Positions 53,757 through 62,793 of a stretch of DNA of 64,000 nt are shown one piece after another. Made by a program: the position numbers and the translations under genes. The DNA comes from Sulfitobacter maritimus (GTDB lineage: Bacteria; Pseudomonadota; Alphaproteobacteria; Rhodobacterales; Rhodobacteraceae): positions 1 through 64,000 of the forward strand of contig NZ_JABVBB010000032.1 of assembly GCF_013346665.1 (NCBI RefSeq), read 5' to 3'. The notes under the pieces are model-generated. The model had not been told where the DNA came from, made no database searches, and saw only the letters and a program-made list of their open reading frames with translations. Position 1 is the first letter of the stretch. Every line of letters starts with the position of its first letter.

Positions 53757-55583
53757 TTAGCCGTAGCTGCCGCGTTGGGCGGTGAACATTGCCGCGTAGA
53801 GGCCTTCTTGGGCCATCAATTCAGCATGTGTGCCTTCTTCGACGACCCTGCCTTCGTCCAACACATAGATCTTGTCCGCATGGGTCACGGTGGAGAGGCG
53901 GTGCGCGACCAGAATGGTGGTCTTGTCCTGCGAGAGCTCTCGAATGGCATCACGCACCTTTTCTTCGGTGCGCTGATCCAGCGCGGAAGTTGCCTCGTCG
54001 AGCAACAAGATGGGCGCTCCGCGCAAAAACGCGCGGGCAATGGCGATACGCTGCTTCTGTCCGCCTGAGAGCTGAGAGCCTTTGGGGCCCAGAGGGGCAT
54101 CGCCGCGGTCGCGCATCAGTTGGTCAATGCCAACTAGTTCCGCCGCGCGCCAAATCTCTGCGTCAGTGGCATCCGGACGGACGTAGCGGATGTTTTCCCA
54201 AATGCTGTTGTTGAAGATGACGATATCTTGGGCCACAACCGAAAAAGACTGACGCAATTTGTCGACACGCAGCTCTTTGATGGGCGTGCCACCAATGGTC
54301 ACGACTCCGTCGGAGACATCATAAAGCCGCGCAATCAGGCTCAGGACGGAGGTTTTACCCGAGCCTGTGGCGCCCACGATCGCAGTGACCTTTCCGCCCT
54401 CGAAGGTCATGTTCACCCCACGGAACAGGGGATGTTTCTCAGAGTATTGGAAGGTGACGTCGTCCAATACGATATCGCCGTCCGGATTGAACGTCTCTTT
54501 GGCGTCGGGGGCATTGGTGATTGAGGGGCGCTCGCGATACAGCGAGCGTAGGCTGTCGAGAATGATCAAACTGGCCTGCATACTGACAAAAAAGGATGTC
54601 AGACGGCGTGCAGGGTCAAATATCAGGGCCATGCCGATCATAAATCCTATGATTCCAGCACCATCCATCCCAAAATCCGGACTGAGCGCCATATAGCCGC
54701 CCACCCCGATGATCAAAACGTAGATGATTGCCGATAGCACGTCGACGGTGGGGCTCATCATGGCTTGCAACGCCTGCAGGCGGATCGAGAGATCCCTGAT
54801 CTCCCCAGTGGCCTTGTTGAGGCGGGCTTTTTCTACAGGCTCCTGGTTCGAGATTTTGACCGTGCGCATGCCGTTGGACATCTCTTCGATGCCGGACATA
54901 TAGTTGCCCATGGCGTTTTCGGCCGTGGCCTGCGTGCCTTTGATGCCTTGGGATATCCGCCGCACCACAATTGTGATGATGGGGATCACCACAATCACCA
55001 GCACGAACAAGGGGGCGTTCTTCCAAATCAGGTAGCCGGAAACGGCGACGACGGTGACCGTGTCACGCACCGCATTTACGGTGGTTTGGCCAATAAATCC
55101 GGATAGATCCTGAGCCTGGTTGACCAGGCGTAGGATCAAATCGCCTGATTTGGTTCGCTCGAAAAAGGCCAGATCTAAGGTCATCATGTGATCAATCAGA
55201 TCGCGCCGCATTTTGTAGACCGCATCACTGGCCAGCCATGCCGAGAGCCGCGGTACCCAGTAGGACATCACGGCGCGCAAGAGGAAGATCCCCAATACCA
55301 TGCCGCAGACCCTGACCAGGCCGGCGACATCTCCGCTGTCGAAAATGACCCTCAGACCGGTTTCAGTTAGGGCGATGAACTGCTGATAGGCGAAGCCTTG
55401 TACCAGGATCATGGCCATCACCAGCCCGAGCCAAGGCGTGCGCTGCTTGAGGTAGGTGTTCCAGAACCAGGCGAGGTTGTCCTTGTCCTGATCATTGAAC
55501 AGCGGCGCGCGTGGTTTGCCCTTGCGCTTGCCAGCGTCTACCGCTTCTGCCTCGGCAGAGTCTTTTGGGTCTTTGATGTCCAT
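53757..55583 (-). CDS. MsbA-like ABC exporter, half-transporter
   Basis: 608 residues: a membrane domain of six helices at the N-terminus and an ATPase domain at the C-terminus. Walker A is AIVGATGSGKTSVLSL (about residue 408), the signature is QLSGGQKQRIAIARAFL and Walker B LLLDEATSALD, with His in AHRLSTVTHADK. Such exporters flip lipid A, lipid-linked sugars or polysaccharide precursors. It lies eight bases after the glycosyltransferase at 55592, so it is likely co-transcribed and exports that enzyme's product. Confidence 0.85.
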   Translation of the reverse strand: MDIKDPKDSAEAEAVDAGKRKGKPRAPLFNDQDKDNLAWFWNTYLKQRTPWLGLVMAMILVQGFAYQQFIALTETGLRVIFDSGDVAGLVRVCGMVLGIFLLRAVMSYWVPRLSAWLASDAVYKMRRDLIDHMMTLDLAFFERTKSGDLILRLVNQAQDLSGFIGQTTVNAVRDTVTVVAVSGYLIWKNAPLFVLVIVVIPIITIVVRRISQGIKGTQATAENAMGNYMSGIEEMSNGMRTVKISNQEPVEKARLNKATGEIRDLSIRLQALQAMMSPTVDVLSAIIYVLIIGVGGYMALSPDFGMDGAGIIGFMIGMALIFDPARRLTSFFVSMQASLIILDSLRSLYRERPSITNAPDAKETFNPDGDIVLDDVTFQYSEKHPLFRGVNMTFEGGKVTAIVGATGSGKTSVLSLIARLYDVSDGVVTIGGTPIKELRVDKLRQSFSVVAQDIVIFNNSIWENIRYVRPDATDAEIWRAAELVGIDQLMRDRGDAPLGPKGSQLSGGQKQRIAIARAFLRGAPILLLDEATSALDQRTEEKVRDAIRELSQDKTTILVAHRLSTVTHADKIYVLDEGRVVEEGTHAELMAQEGLYAAMFTAQRGSYG

Positions 55584-55591
55584 GCTGTGTC

Positions 55592-56872
55592 TTACGCGCC
55601 TGTGGGTTCGGGGGATACCGCTGCAATGATATCGGTTGCAACGTCTTTCCAGCTGCGCAGCGAAGCATGGTTGCGCACCACCTTGTCTTTGAGGGCGGCA
55701 TAGGCCTCAGGATCGGTGTGCATCTTGTCGATAAGGGCGGCAAGCGCGGTTGGATCGTTGGGGTCGAAGTATTCTGCCAGATCGCCACCGACTTCTTGCA
55801 AGGCTGGTACCGCGGCCGCAAGACCGGGCGTGCCCATCCACAGAGCTTCGCCAAGCGGCAGGCCAAAACCCTCCATATGGCTTGGAATGACCAGGGCCAG
55901 AGCTTTTTGGTAAAGCGCACGCAGGCTGGCTTGGTTCGGGTTCAGGATCAGCTGGATTTTGTCTTTGATGGGGGCGAATTCGGCCTTCTCCAGGTAGGAG
56001 ACGGTTCTTTTCCGGTGAGCGCCTGCCAGAAGGAACATCGGGACAGGGCGGCCCTGATTGTGAAGATGCAACATCGCCTGGACCACGCATTCAAGGTTCT
56101 TGCGGCCGGTCATCACGCCCACGCCGAGCAGATAGGGGCTCTGGGGGATTTCGATGTCCACTTGTTCGTTTGTCTCGCGTAGCTCATGGGGCAGGGGGGT
56201 CGGCACCACTTCCGGAATGTCCGGCAAATGGCCCGCGGCCGCGAAATGCTCAATTTCGGACTTGGTAAAGATCGAGTTGGTAAGCAGCTTTTCTGCGTGC
56301 TCGATGACGATCCGATTATCATGCGCATAATTGCGCGCGAACATGCTTTGGCGCGGATGAGCGAACTCGTGTAAGGGAATCATGTCATGCAGAAGCGGGA
56401 CAAAGCGCATGCGTATATTTTGATTGTCCAACGCCACAAGATAATCCGCCATCATTTTGGGACGTCCGAGCGACACCACGATCTGACCCGACAGGTCCAC
56501 TTCGCGCACATGCCCCTCAGGGACCGCACGCCGCCATCTCTTGAGGCAGATGCGTTTTACCGCAGCGTGTACGAAAGGGTGGAGCGCATCCCGCAACTTA
56601 TGGGGCTCAGGAAAGCTATAGCGCAGCCGCATAGGCTTGGCTTCGTTAGGAATATTGGGGTCGCAGACACCTGTCTCTGACTCCGCGCCGATGCGGGGGC
56701 TTACCTCGAAAAAACGCTCATGGGCTGGGGAAAAAACGACAAAGCGGACATCGGCGGGTGAGCGGGCAAGCTCATAGCCCACTTCCATGACGGTCCGGGC
56801 GATCCCATAGTACTGGAATCTGACACCAGAGGACAAAAACTGTTCCGAAAGATCATAGTATATAGGGCTCAT
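55592..56872 (-). CDS. Family 4 glycosyltransferase
   Basis: 426 residues from ATG 56872 (AGAGGA five bases upstream; an ATG at 56887 is possible). The N-terminus SPIYYDLSEQFLSSGVRFQY begins a GT-B fold, and the donor half has LLGVGVMTGRKNLECVVQAM, IPSHMEGFGLPLGEALWMGT and PALQEVGGDLAEYF. The acidic Glu in PSHMEGFGLP is the usual catalytic region. It is divergent from the next GT4 and upstream of the ABC exporter. Confidence 0.83.
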   Translation of the reverse strand: MSPIYYDLSEQFLSSGVRFQYYGIARTVMEVGYELARSPADVRFVVFSPAHERFFEVSPRIGAESETGVCDPNIPNEAKPMRLRYSFPEPHKLRDALHPFVHAAVKRICLKRWRRAVPEGHVREVDLSGQIVVSLGRPKMMADYLVALDNQNIRMRFVPLLHDMIPLHEFAHPRQSMFARNYAHDNRIVIEHAEKLLTNSIFTKSEIEHFAAAGHLPDIPEVVPTPLPHELRETNEQVDIEIPQSPYLLGVGVMTGRKNLECVVQAMLHLHNQGRPVPMFLLAGAHRKRTVSYLEKAEFAPIKDKIQLILNPNQASLRALYQKALALVIPSHMEGFGLPLGEALWMGTPGLAAAVPALQEVGGDLAEYFDPNDPTALAALIDKMHTDPEAYAALKDKVVRNHASLRSWKDVATDIIAAVSPEPTGA

Positions 56873-56995
56873 AAGTCCTCTTATCATCGCTTCCGGGGTT
56901 GAGGAACGCTAAATTCTTCGTCAGTTAATGCTGTCAGGGCAGAACTCTACCGCTGTTGAGCCGCTGCCACCAGAGCCTAGGAAAATAGACCGCCT

Positions 56996-58426
56996 ATGTA
57001 TTATTTCGACCTGACCGACATCCTTCTTTACGTGGAGAAGGAGACTTCTGTTTCGGGCATTCAACGGGTGTCTTTCGAGGTCATTAGGCGCATGGTCGCG
57101 CGCCTTGGCGCCGAGAACGTTCGGCTAAGCTATTGGGATCGGACACGTCGAGAGTATGTGGCGCTTGAGGCGGATTTTCTCGAGAATATGAAGGAGTTCT
57201 CGGCTGACGAACTGGGACGGGTCTTTTTTGGTAGAAAAGCTCGCTCCCAGCACGATGCCGCGCCCACTTTGGTGCGCTACCGCAACCGACCTTTGAAGTA
57301 CTGGTTTTATCATCAACTGCGCTCCTATCATGCCGCACGTGGTCATGAACGCTATTTCGCGAAGATGGGCTCCAGCATCGAGGAGTGGAACGCCTTCAAA
57401 GCGCGCAAAGCACCTGCGCGCACCAAGGCTATTGAGGAAGCGCCCCGCGAAGTCATGAGCCGGATCGTCAAGCCGGGTGATCAGCTGATCATTCTGGGCG
57501 CGATCTGGAACATCGACGGGCTGGAACCAGCTCTGCAACGTCTCAAGGACACCAAGGGTCTTCAAATTTATCAGCTTGTTCATGACCTGATCCCGCTGAT
57601 CGCCACAGAGCATATCGCTGCCGATTTTTCGGGCGAGTTTTATCATTGGTTGTTGTCTTCCATGGAGTACTGTGACCGGTTTATCGCAAACTCTGAAAAC
57701 ACGGCGCGCGATTTGCAGCGGTTCATGGACGAGGTTGGCAAGCAGCGTCCGATCGACGTGGTGCCTTTGGTGCAAAAATTTAGCGTGGTGCATTCTAACC
57801 GCGTAGACGACCCCTCCAAGCCCTTCAAATCACGCCTCAGCAGTCTGCAAGGATTGGACCAATCTGTGCTGAACCTCACCAAAACCCCCTTTGTGTTGGT
57901 GGTGGGAACGATGGAATCGCGCAAAAACCTCTGGTCCTTGGCTCAGGCTTGGCTGCGGTTAACCCGCACCCCGGGGCTTAATGTGCCCAAGCTGGTCTTC
58001 GCGGGGAAGCCAGGGTGGTACAACGATGACTTTGAAAGCCTGATGGAGGCCACCGGTAATCTCGGCGGATGGGTGCAGTTTGCCAAACGCCCCAGCGACA
58101 CCGAGCTTGGCTTTCTGTATGAAAACTGCCTCTTCACCGCGACCGTGAGTTTTTATGAGGGGTGGGGGCTGCCAATCGGTGAGAGCCTTTCTTTTGGCAA
58201 AACGGCTGTGGTAGCAGATAACTCTTCCATGCCCGAAGTGGGCGGGGACATGGTAGAATATTGTGATGCCCGGTCGATCAGCAGCATCTACGACGCCTGT
58301 CATAAATTGATTGCAGATCCCGAGCACCGTCAGGTCTTGGAAGAAAAAATCAGCCAAACCTCGCTACGAACATGGGACGATGTGGCAAAGGATGTAGAGA
58401 CTGTCTTGCACCAAACTCATGTCTGA
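56996..58426 (+). CDS. Family 4 glycosyltransferase
   Basis: 476 residues. The start YYFDLTDILLYVEKETSVSG resembles mannosyltransferase-type GT4 enzymes of this group. Donor half: VLVVGTMESRKNLWSLAQAW, SFYEGWGLPIGESLSFGKTA and NSSMPEVGGDMVEY. It shares its C-terminal pattern with the divergent enzyme at 55592, so they may be distant paralogues acting on one glycan. No other coupling signal. Confidence 0.83.
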   Translation: MYYFDLTDILLYVEKETSVSGIQRVSFEVIRRMVARLGAENVRLSYWDRTRREYVALEADFLENMKEFSADELGRVFFGRKARSQHDAAPTLVRYRNRPLKYWFYHQLRSYHAARGHERYFAKMGSSIEEWNAFKARKAPARTKAIEEAPREVMSRIVKPGDQLIILGAIWNIDGLEPALQRLKDTKGLQIYQLVHDLIPLIATEHIAADFSGEFYHWLLSSMEYCDRFIANSENTARDLQRFMDEVGKQRPIDVVPLVQKFSVVHSNRVDDPSKPFKSRLSSLQGLDQSVLNLTKTPFVLVVGTMESRKNLWSLAQAWLRLTRTPGLNVPKLVFAGKPGWYNDDFESLMEATGNLGGWVQFAKRPSDTELGFLYENCLFTATVSFYEGWGLPIGESLSFGKTAVVADNSSMPEVGGDMVEYCDARSISSIYDACHKLIADPEHRQVLEEKISQTSLRTWDDVAKDVETVLHQTHV

Positions 58427-58614
58427 TTCAGACTAGCAGGTAGGAGGAGGTATGCGTGTGGCAGTGCGCTCTCGTTCCCAAGAAGCTTGAGGCCCCAACG
58501 GATTCCGCCATGCTCGGAAGGTCTGTGAGGCGGGGCTGAGCAAAGACGTTTCCGGGTCAGCCAAGACCACGCGAAGTACAAAAATATAAACGCAGTTTAA
58601 GAGGTGATCGAGTA

Positions 58615-60036
58615 ATGAGTAACAGCAGACCTAAAAACCCCCTGCGCCGCGCAAGCATTGCGCTGCCTCTTGTATTGGCGTTGCTGCCACGTCCTGCCTT
58701 GGCAGAGACATTGGCCGACGCTTTGATCGACGCCTACGAGCATTCGGGGTTGCTGGATCAGAACCGTGCATTGCTACGGGCGGCGGATGAAGATGTGGCC
58801 AGCGCGAAATCCGCTCTCAAACCCGTATTGCGATGGGCGGGGGGCGTGACGCAAAATTTTGGCACCACCCGGGCGTCGAGCCTTGCCCCAGCGACTTCCA
58901 CGGACAACCTTACCGCCTCGATCAATCTGATCGGGGAACTGCTGCTCTATGATTTTGGCGCAAGCGCTTACCGGGTCGAAGCTGCTAAAGAAACAGTTCT
59001 GGCGACCCGCTACACCCTTTTGGACATTGAGCAGCAGGTCCTGCTGCGCGCCGTTGCCGCTTATATGGGTGTCATTGAAGCCCGGGATATCGTGGCACTG
59101 CGCAACAACAACCTGCGCCTTCTCACTCAAGAACTGCGCGCCGCGCGTGATCGCTTTGACGTGGGGGAGGTGACCAACACGGACGTGGCGCTTGCCGAGG
59201 CGCAACTGGCTCAGGCCCGCAGTGGGCTGGCTGCCGCGCAAGGCGCTTTACTGCGCGCCGAAGAAGAATACCGCAACGCTGTGGGGCAAGACCCCAAAGA
59301 CCTCGTGCCTCCGCCTGTCCTTCGAGATGTAAGCCGGGACCTCGAAGCGGCCAAGGCTTTGGCTGTTCGGAAACACCCGGCTGTGCGAGCGGCGCAGCAC
59401 CAGGTCTCTGCTGCACGTCTTGCGGTCGAATCCAATGAAGCGGCCATGTCGCCCCGGATCACGTTGAGAGGCAACTACGGCCTCAACGAAACGTTCAATG
59501 AGGACAGATACACCCGTGGGGGCAGTATCGGTGTTGAGGCGGGCCAAACGATCTACCAAGGGGGGGCATTGTCTTCTGCCGTGCGACGCTCCATGGCCCA
59601 GCTCGATGCTCAGCGCGCCAACCTTCACGTGGTAAGCGGTCAGATCGTTCAGGAGGTCGGGAATGCTTATGCTAGTTTGGCTTCGGCCAACGCCCAACTT
59701 CAAGCCTCCGATCGCCAGATCCGTGCAGCCCAGACAGCGTTCAACGGCGTCCGGGAAGAAGCCAAGTTGGGCGCACGCACGACGCTTGATGTTCTCGATG
59801 CCGAACAGGTTCTGCTTGATGCACGCTCCACCCAAGTAACCGCGCGCGCCAATCTTTATGTCGCCGCTTACGCCGTTCTGGCGGCCAAAGGTGAGTTAAC
59901 GGCAAGTGATCTGCGCCTGCCCGTTCAGATCTACGATGCCGCCGCTTACTACAACCTCGTCAAGGACGCCCCTGCCAAGCACTCCAAGCAAGGCAAAGCC
60001 CTCGATCGCGTGCTTCGAGCCCTTCAAAAAGATTGA
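58615..60036 (+). CDS. TolC-family outer-membrane efflux channel
   Basis: 473 residues, signal peptide ending near PALAET. Two OEP-type repeats with long alpha-helical stretches: DQNRALLRAADEDVASAKSA, NTDVALAEAQLAQARSGLAA, then TIYQGGALSSAVRRSMAQLD and ARTTLDVLDAEQVLLDARST. TolC-type trimers form the exit channel for type I secretion and efflux. The protease at 17.6 kb needs such a channel, but the two are 40 kb apart. Confidence 0.85.
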   Translation: MSNSRPKNPLRRASIALPLVLALLPRPALAETLADALIDAYEHSGLLDQNRALLRAADEDVASAKSALKPVLRWAGGVTQNFGTTRASSLAPATSTDNLTASINLIGELLLYDFGASAYRVEAAKETVLATRYTLLDIEQQVLLRAVAAYMGVIEARDIVALRNNNLRLLTQELRAARDRFDVGEVTNTDVALAEAQLAQARSGLAAAQGALLRAEEEYRNAVGQDPKDLVPPPVLRDVSRDLEAAKALAVRKHPAVRAAQHQVSAARLAVESNEAAMSPRITLRGNYGLNETFNEDRYTRGGSIGVEAGQTIYQGGALSSAVRRSMAQLDAQRANLHVVSGQIVQEVGNAYASLASANAQLQASDRQIRAAQTAFNGVREEAKLGARTTLDVLDAEQVLLDARSTQVTARANLYVAAYAVLAAKGELTASDLRLPVQIYDAAAYYNLVKDAPAKHSKQGKALDRVLRALQKD

Positions 60037-60042
60037 AAGCCT

Positions 60043-60080
60043 GCGCGCCGACGTGTGGTCCGTGGCGGCGCGCCTTTTCC
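60043..60080 (+). terminator. Terminator-like hairpin after tolC-like gene
   Basis: GCGCGCC pairs with GGCGCGC, loop of 17 bases, followed by CTTTT. It lies just after the TolC stop. Confidence 0.45.
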
Positions 60081-60151
60081 CCATCCGTCAGGGTGACGAT
60101 GTCTTCAGATAGCCGAAATGCAAGGATGTGCCCTGAGATTTCAGTATAACG

Positions 60152-60415
60152 ATGCAGCAGCTCGAACTGTTCCCCAAAGATCTCCGCATTGAGCGCGTGG
60201 ACCCCGAAACCAACATGTACAGGTTCTACCGTTTGCGCTTGATGCCGGACCTCTTCGGGGGCGTGTCCTTGCTCAGAGAATGGGGCCGGATCGGCACCCA
60301 AGGACGGCACCGGATCGAACTCTTCGAAGATGCGAGCCGCGCCCATGACGCAATGGCCGCGCTCTATCGCACCAAGAAAAAGCGCGGCTACCGGCTCGTT
60401 TCGCGAAAAGTGTAG
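60152..60415 (+). CDS. WGR-domain protein
   Basis: 87 residues that form essentially one WGR domain: NMYRFYRLRLMPDLFGGVSL, LREWGRIGTQGRHRIELFED. This domain binds DNA or RNA ends in PARP-type and plasmid proteins; the stand-alone form is common in proteobacteria. Weak ribosome site. No partner gene seen. Confidence 0.75.
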   Translation: MQQLELFPKDLRIERVDPETNMYRFYRLRLMPDLFGGVSLLREWGRIGTQGRHRIELFEDASRAHDAMAALYRTKKKRGYRLVSRKV

Positions 60416-60596
60416 GCTGATAGAGTAAAGCTGAGCCTGAATTCGCCGAATGAAGCATTTCGCGCGTGGAGCGGGTAGCAGATTCGACGAGCAGTGCTGC
60501 AGAGCGGCTACCTGTAATTGAACGGCAGGTCAGGGCGAATCTTACCTAAAATGTGAGGCAGCAGCTGCGAATGACGTTAAGGTGGTCGCGGTTGAT

Positions 60597-60682
60597 GGGG
60601 TCTGCTCCGGCTCAGTGCTAAATCCTACGTTAAGCAAAACCGGTCGTTCCTTCTCGATGCAGCGAACGGCAGTTCAGAGCCC
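60597..60682. repeat. 86-bp direct repeat, left copy
   Basis: Starts GGGGTCTGCTCCGG and ends CAGTTCAGAGCCC. It is identical base for base to 63469-63554 and flanks the MltR-like, resolvase, Xre and RES genes. The repeated arms suggest that this 2.9 kb unit was inserted, duplicated or can be lost by recombination. Confidence 0.85.
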
Positions 60683-60719
60683 ACTTTGACCGATATTGCA
60701 TGTTGCGCGAGTGTCTGCT
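60659..60719. repeat. Dispersed intergenic repeat, copy 2
   Basis: Starts GCAGCGAACGGCAGTTCAGA, contains CCCACTTTGACCGATATTGC and ends GTCTGCT. Overlaps the left 86-bp repeat by 24 bases. Confidence 0.55.
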
Positions 60720-60742
60720 TTTGACTCTGTTTGCGGCTTACC

Positions 60743-61285
60743 TCACCCAGCCTCGGGCCCATATATTCGTGGCAATACTGGTAAGTTGGTAGCTCTTGCG
60801 CCCTCAATCGCAGCTGCAAGCTGCCCGATGAGAAAAGCAGCGTTGGTTTCGAGATTTACGTCTGGTTCACTAACTTTTTTTGACATTGAAAGCTCACTAA
60901 TTCGCGCTCTTATCGACGGATCGAAAAGAGAAGCGCTGGACGAGTGAGCAAATTCATTCCGAACCTTGCGAATGAGGTGGAGGTCTCGATGCTCTTCGTC
61001 AGAAGTAATCCCTAATGCATGTGCAAGGTTTATTTTCGATGAGAAAGTGGAGATAGGCCCTTGATTGTCTTTGTCCAATTCCTTCAGCCCCGCCCCATCA
61101 TTCAAAAAATTTCGGATTGCCAAGCCAAGCATTCTATCCATTTCCGCTGCGATGATCAGGACCATTCCGCGAGGCGTCTCATCCGCCATCTCTTGGAATA
61201 ATTCATAGGCCTTTCGGTGCTCTGGATGATCTTCAAGAAATTTTTCAAGGTCATCCCAGTGCGGGTCCCGATCGTCGTCTCTCAT
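60743..61285 (-). CDS. MltR-like (mannitol repressor-type) protein
   Basis: 180 residues, ATG with AAGGA upstream. The MltR-type core is GMVLIIAAEMDRMLGLAIRN, then ISTFSSKINLAHALGI and LHLIRKVRNEFAHSS. In E. coli MtlR controls the mannitol operon by protein contact, not DNA binding. No mannitol genes are near; here it is cargo inside the direct-repeat cassette. Confidence 0.7.
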   Translation of the reverse strand: MRDDDRDPHWDDLEKFLEDHPEHRKAYELFQEMADETPRGMVLIIAAEMDRMLGLAIRNFLNDGAGLKELDKDNQGPISTFSSKINLAHALGITSDEEHRDLHLIRKVRNEFAHSSSASLFDPSIRARISELSMSKKVSEPDVNLETNAAFLIGQLAAAIEGARATNLPVLPRIYGPEAG

Positions 61286-61441
61286 GAATTAGTCCTTGTT
61301 GGTCAACACACCCTTTTTGAGCGGTGTCTGCGTGTTGGTCAACGCAACTAAAGCGCATCGGCCAGTTCTGCGCGGCAACCAAGCTTCATTACTCCTATAG
61401 CGGACGTTGATACGCTGCTGGCGAACAGCAGTAAAGTCCGC

Positions 61442-62029
61442 TCAGCAGCCATTGGGTTTATTAAATTCCATCTCCGCTTTAGGGTTTTTTGTGCCTAGCG
61501 CACGGTAAACAGTCATGCGGGATATGCCTAGGTCCCGGGCGATCTGGGCCTTGGACATGCCTTCGGATGCCAGTTTGCGGATTTCTGCGTCATCCACCTT
61601 CTTTAGACGCCCCTTGTAGATACCTTTACCCTTCGCGACATCGATTCCTGCGCGTTGACGATCACGGATGAATTTCAGCTCCATATCGGCCATCATGCCG
61701 AGAACGGTGATAACCATCCGCCCCATGTCACCTGCAGTCGTCACTTCCGGTTCAAGGACGCGAAGAGAGGCACCTTTAGCGTCAAGCTCATGCACGAGAT
61801 TCAGCACGTCGCGTGTTGAACGACCCAGGCGGTCGAGGCGATGCACAACCAGCTCGTCGCCCGCGCGCAGAGATTCCAACACGGTGGCCAGTTCGGTGCG
61901 GTTATCACGGGAGGCACCGGAACCGGTCTCCGAACGAATGATCTCGCAGCCTGCATCTTTCAGCTTCGCTTTCTGGATGTCGAGATCCTGGCTTGTAGTG
62001 TTGACGCGGGCATATCCGATCCGGGGCAT
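61442..62029 (-). CDS. Serine recombinase (resolvase) with Asn at catalytic Ser position
   Basis: 195 residues of the Tn3 resolvase type: GYARVNTTSQDLDIQKAKLK, VVHRLDRLGRSTRDV, GDMGRMVITVLGMMADMELK, and a C-terminal helix-turn-helix MSKAQIARDLGISRMTVYRA. The family motif is YARVST; residue 10, the nucleophile Ser, is read here as Asn (codon AAC at 62000-62002, one base away from Ser AGC). The other active-site residues, such as Arg8, Arg67 and Arg70, remain. It is expected to bind DNA but not cut it. Confidence 0.85.
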   Translation of the reverse strand: MPRIGYARVNTTSQDLDIQKAKLKDAGCEIIRSETGSGASRDNRTELATVLESLRAGDELVVHRLDRLGRSTRDVLNLVHELDAKGASLRVLEPEVTTAGDMGRMVITVLGMMADMELKFIRDRQRAGIDVAKGKGIYKGRLKKVDDAEIRKLASEGMSKAQIARDLGISRMTVYRALGTKNPKAEMEFNKPNGC

Positions 62030-62038
62030 GGGTAATCC

Positions 62039-62154
62039 GTCACATTAGGGTGGCTGACACCCTGATACTGTCACAAACGCTGATGCGCCATTCATATGTG
62101 ACACTCAGGCCCGTCACATCCGAACGTTACCTACGGGTGTGCCCAAAAGTGACA
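62039..62154. promoter_or_regulatory. Cluster of TGTCACA/TGTGACA half-sites
   Basis: GTCACA at 62039, TGACAC at 62055, TGTCACA at 62069, TGTGACAC at 62097, GTCACAT at 62113 and GTGACA at 62149. They are upstream of the resolvase start, where the resolution site normally lies. They may be its subsites or an operator for the divergent toxin-antitoxin promoter. Confidence 0.45.
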
Positions 62155-62223
62155 AGTCTGACCGGACTTCGGCTCGTCTGCCGGGACGACAATGATCACG
62201 AAGGATGCAAGACCTCCCTGTTA

Positions 62224-62251
62224 TTGACTTGTCCACATATAGACTATATGT
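62224..62251 (+). promoter_or_regulatory. Promoter and operator of the Xre/RES pair
   Basis: TTGACT at 62224 could be a -35 box. ACATATA and TATATGT flank GAC at 62235-62251 as a palindrome that overlaps the expected -10 area. The antitoxin's DNA-binding part is the likely binder. Confidence 0.5.
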
Positions 62252-62277
62252 CTGTAAGTGGATGAAGGGGGCTCGAT

Positions 62278-62793
62278 ATGCAGATTGCAAATTTTTCAAA
62301 CACTTCGGTTTCCCCCGAGGTTGTGCAATTTCATACCATCTCCCGAGTAGATCGGGAGCGGACAAGCGCGCCGGGCTTGCGCGCCTTCCGGGAAATCGCT
62401 GATCGGTTTGACCTGAGCGAAGCGGATCGTATCGCCATCTTGGGTGATCCGGGCCGCTCTACCTATCATCAATGGATGAAGAAGGCGCGTGAACATCAGC
62501 CGTTGACCCTGCCTCTTGATACGCTGTTACGGATTTCGGCTATACTTGGTATCTACAAGGCGCTGACCATTCTGTTTGAAGATGAGCGTCAGGCGCTGGT
62601 CTGGCTGAAGGGCCCCCACCAGGGCACTCTCTTCGCCGGCGCTTCGCCTATGGCCTATATGCTGGAAGGCGGGCACGATGGTCTCATGTCCGTGCGCCGG
62701 TATCTTGATGCCTGGCGCGGCGGCAATATGGGGTTTGGGGCACCGGAGGGCAGCTTTGAGGTGGTCACCGAAGACGATCTTGTGTTTGCATGA
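62278..62793 (+). CDS. Xre/MbcA/ParS-type antitoxin
   Basis: 171 residues; AAGGGGG precedes the ATG. A helical N-terminal region (FREIADRFDLSEADRIAILG and STYHQWMKKAREHQ) is the Xre-like DNA-binding part. The C-terminal part (LTLPLDTLLRISAILGIYKA, LVWLKGP, SPMAYMLEGGHDGLMSVRRY) is the DUF2384 toxin-binding domain. Its stop overlaps the RES toxin start (ATGA). Confidence 0.85.
   Translation: MQIANFSNTSVSPEVVQFHTISRVDRERTSAPGLRAFREIADRFDLSEADRIAILGDPGRSTYHQWMKKAREHQPLTLPLDTLLRISAILGIYKALTILFEDERQALVWLKGPHQGTLFAGASPMAYMLEGGHDGLMSVRRYLDAWRGGNMGFGAPEGSFEVVTEDDLVFA

Larger units (their letters stand above)
60416..60742. other. Spacer with direct repeat
   Basis: No gene. It contains the left 86-bp direct repeat (60597-60682) and overlaps the dispersed repeat copy 2. 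The rest shows nothing recognised. Confidence 0.5.
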
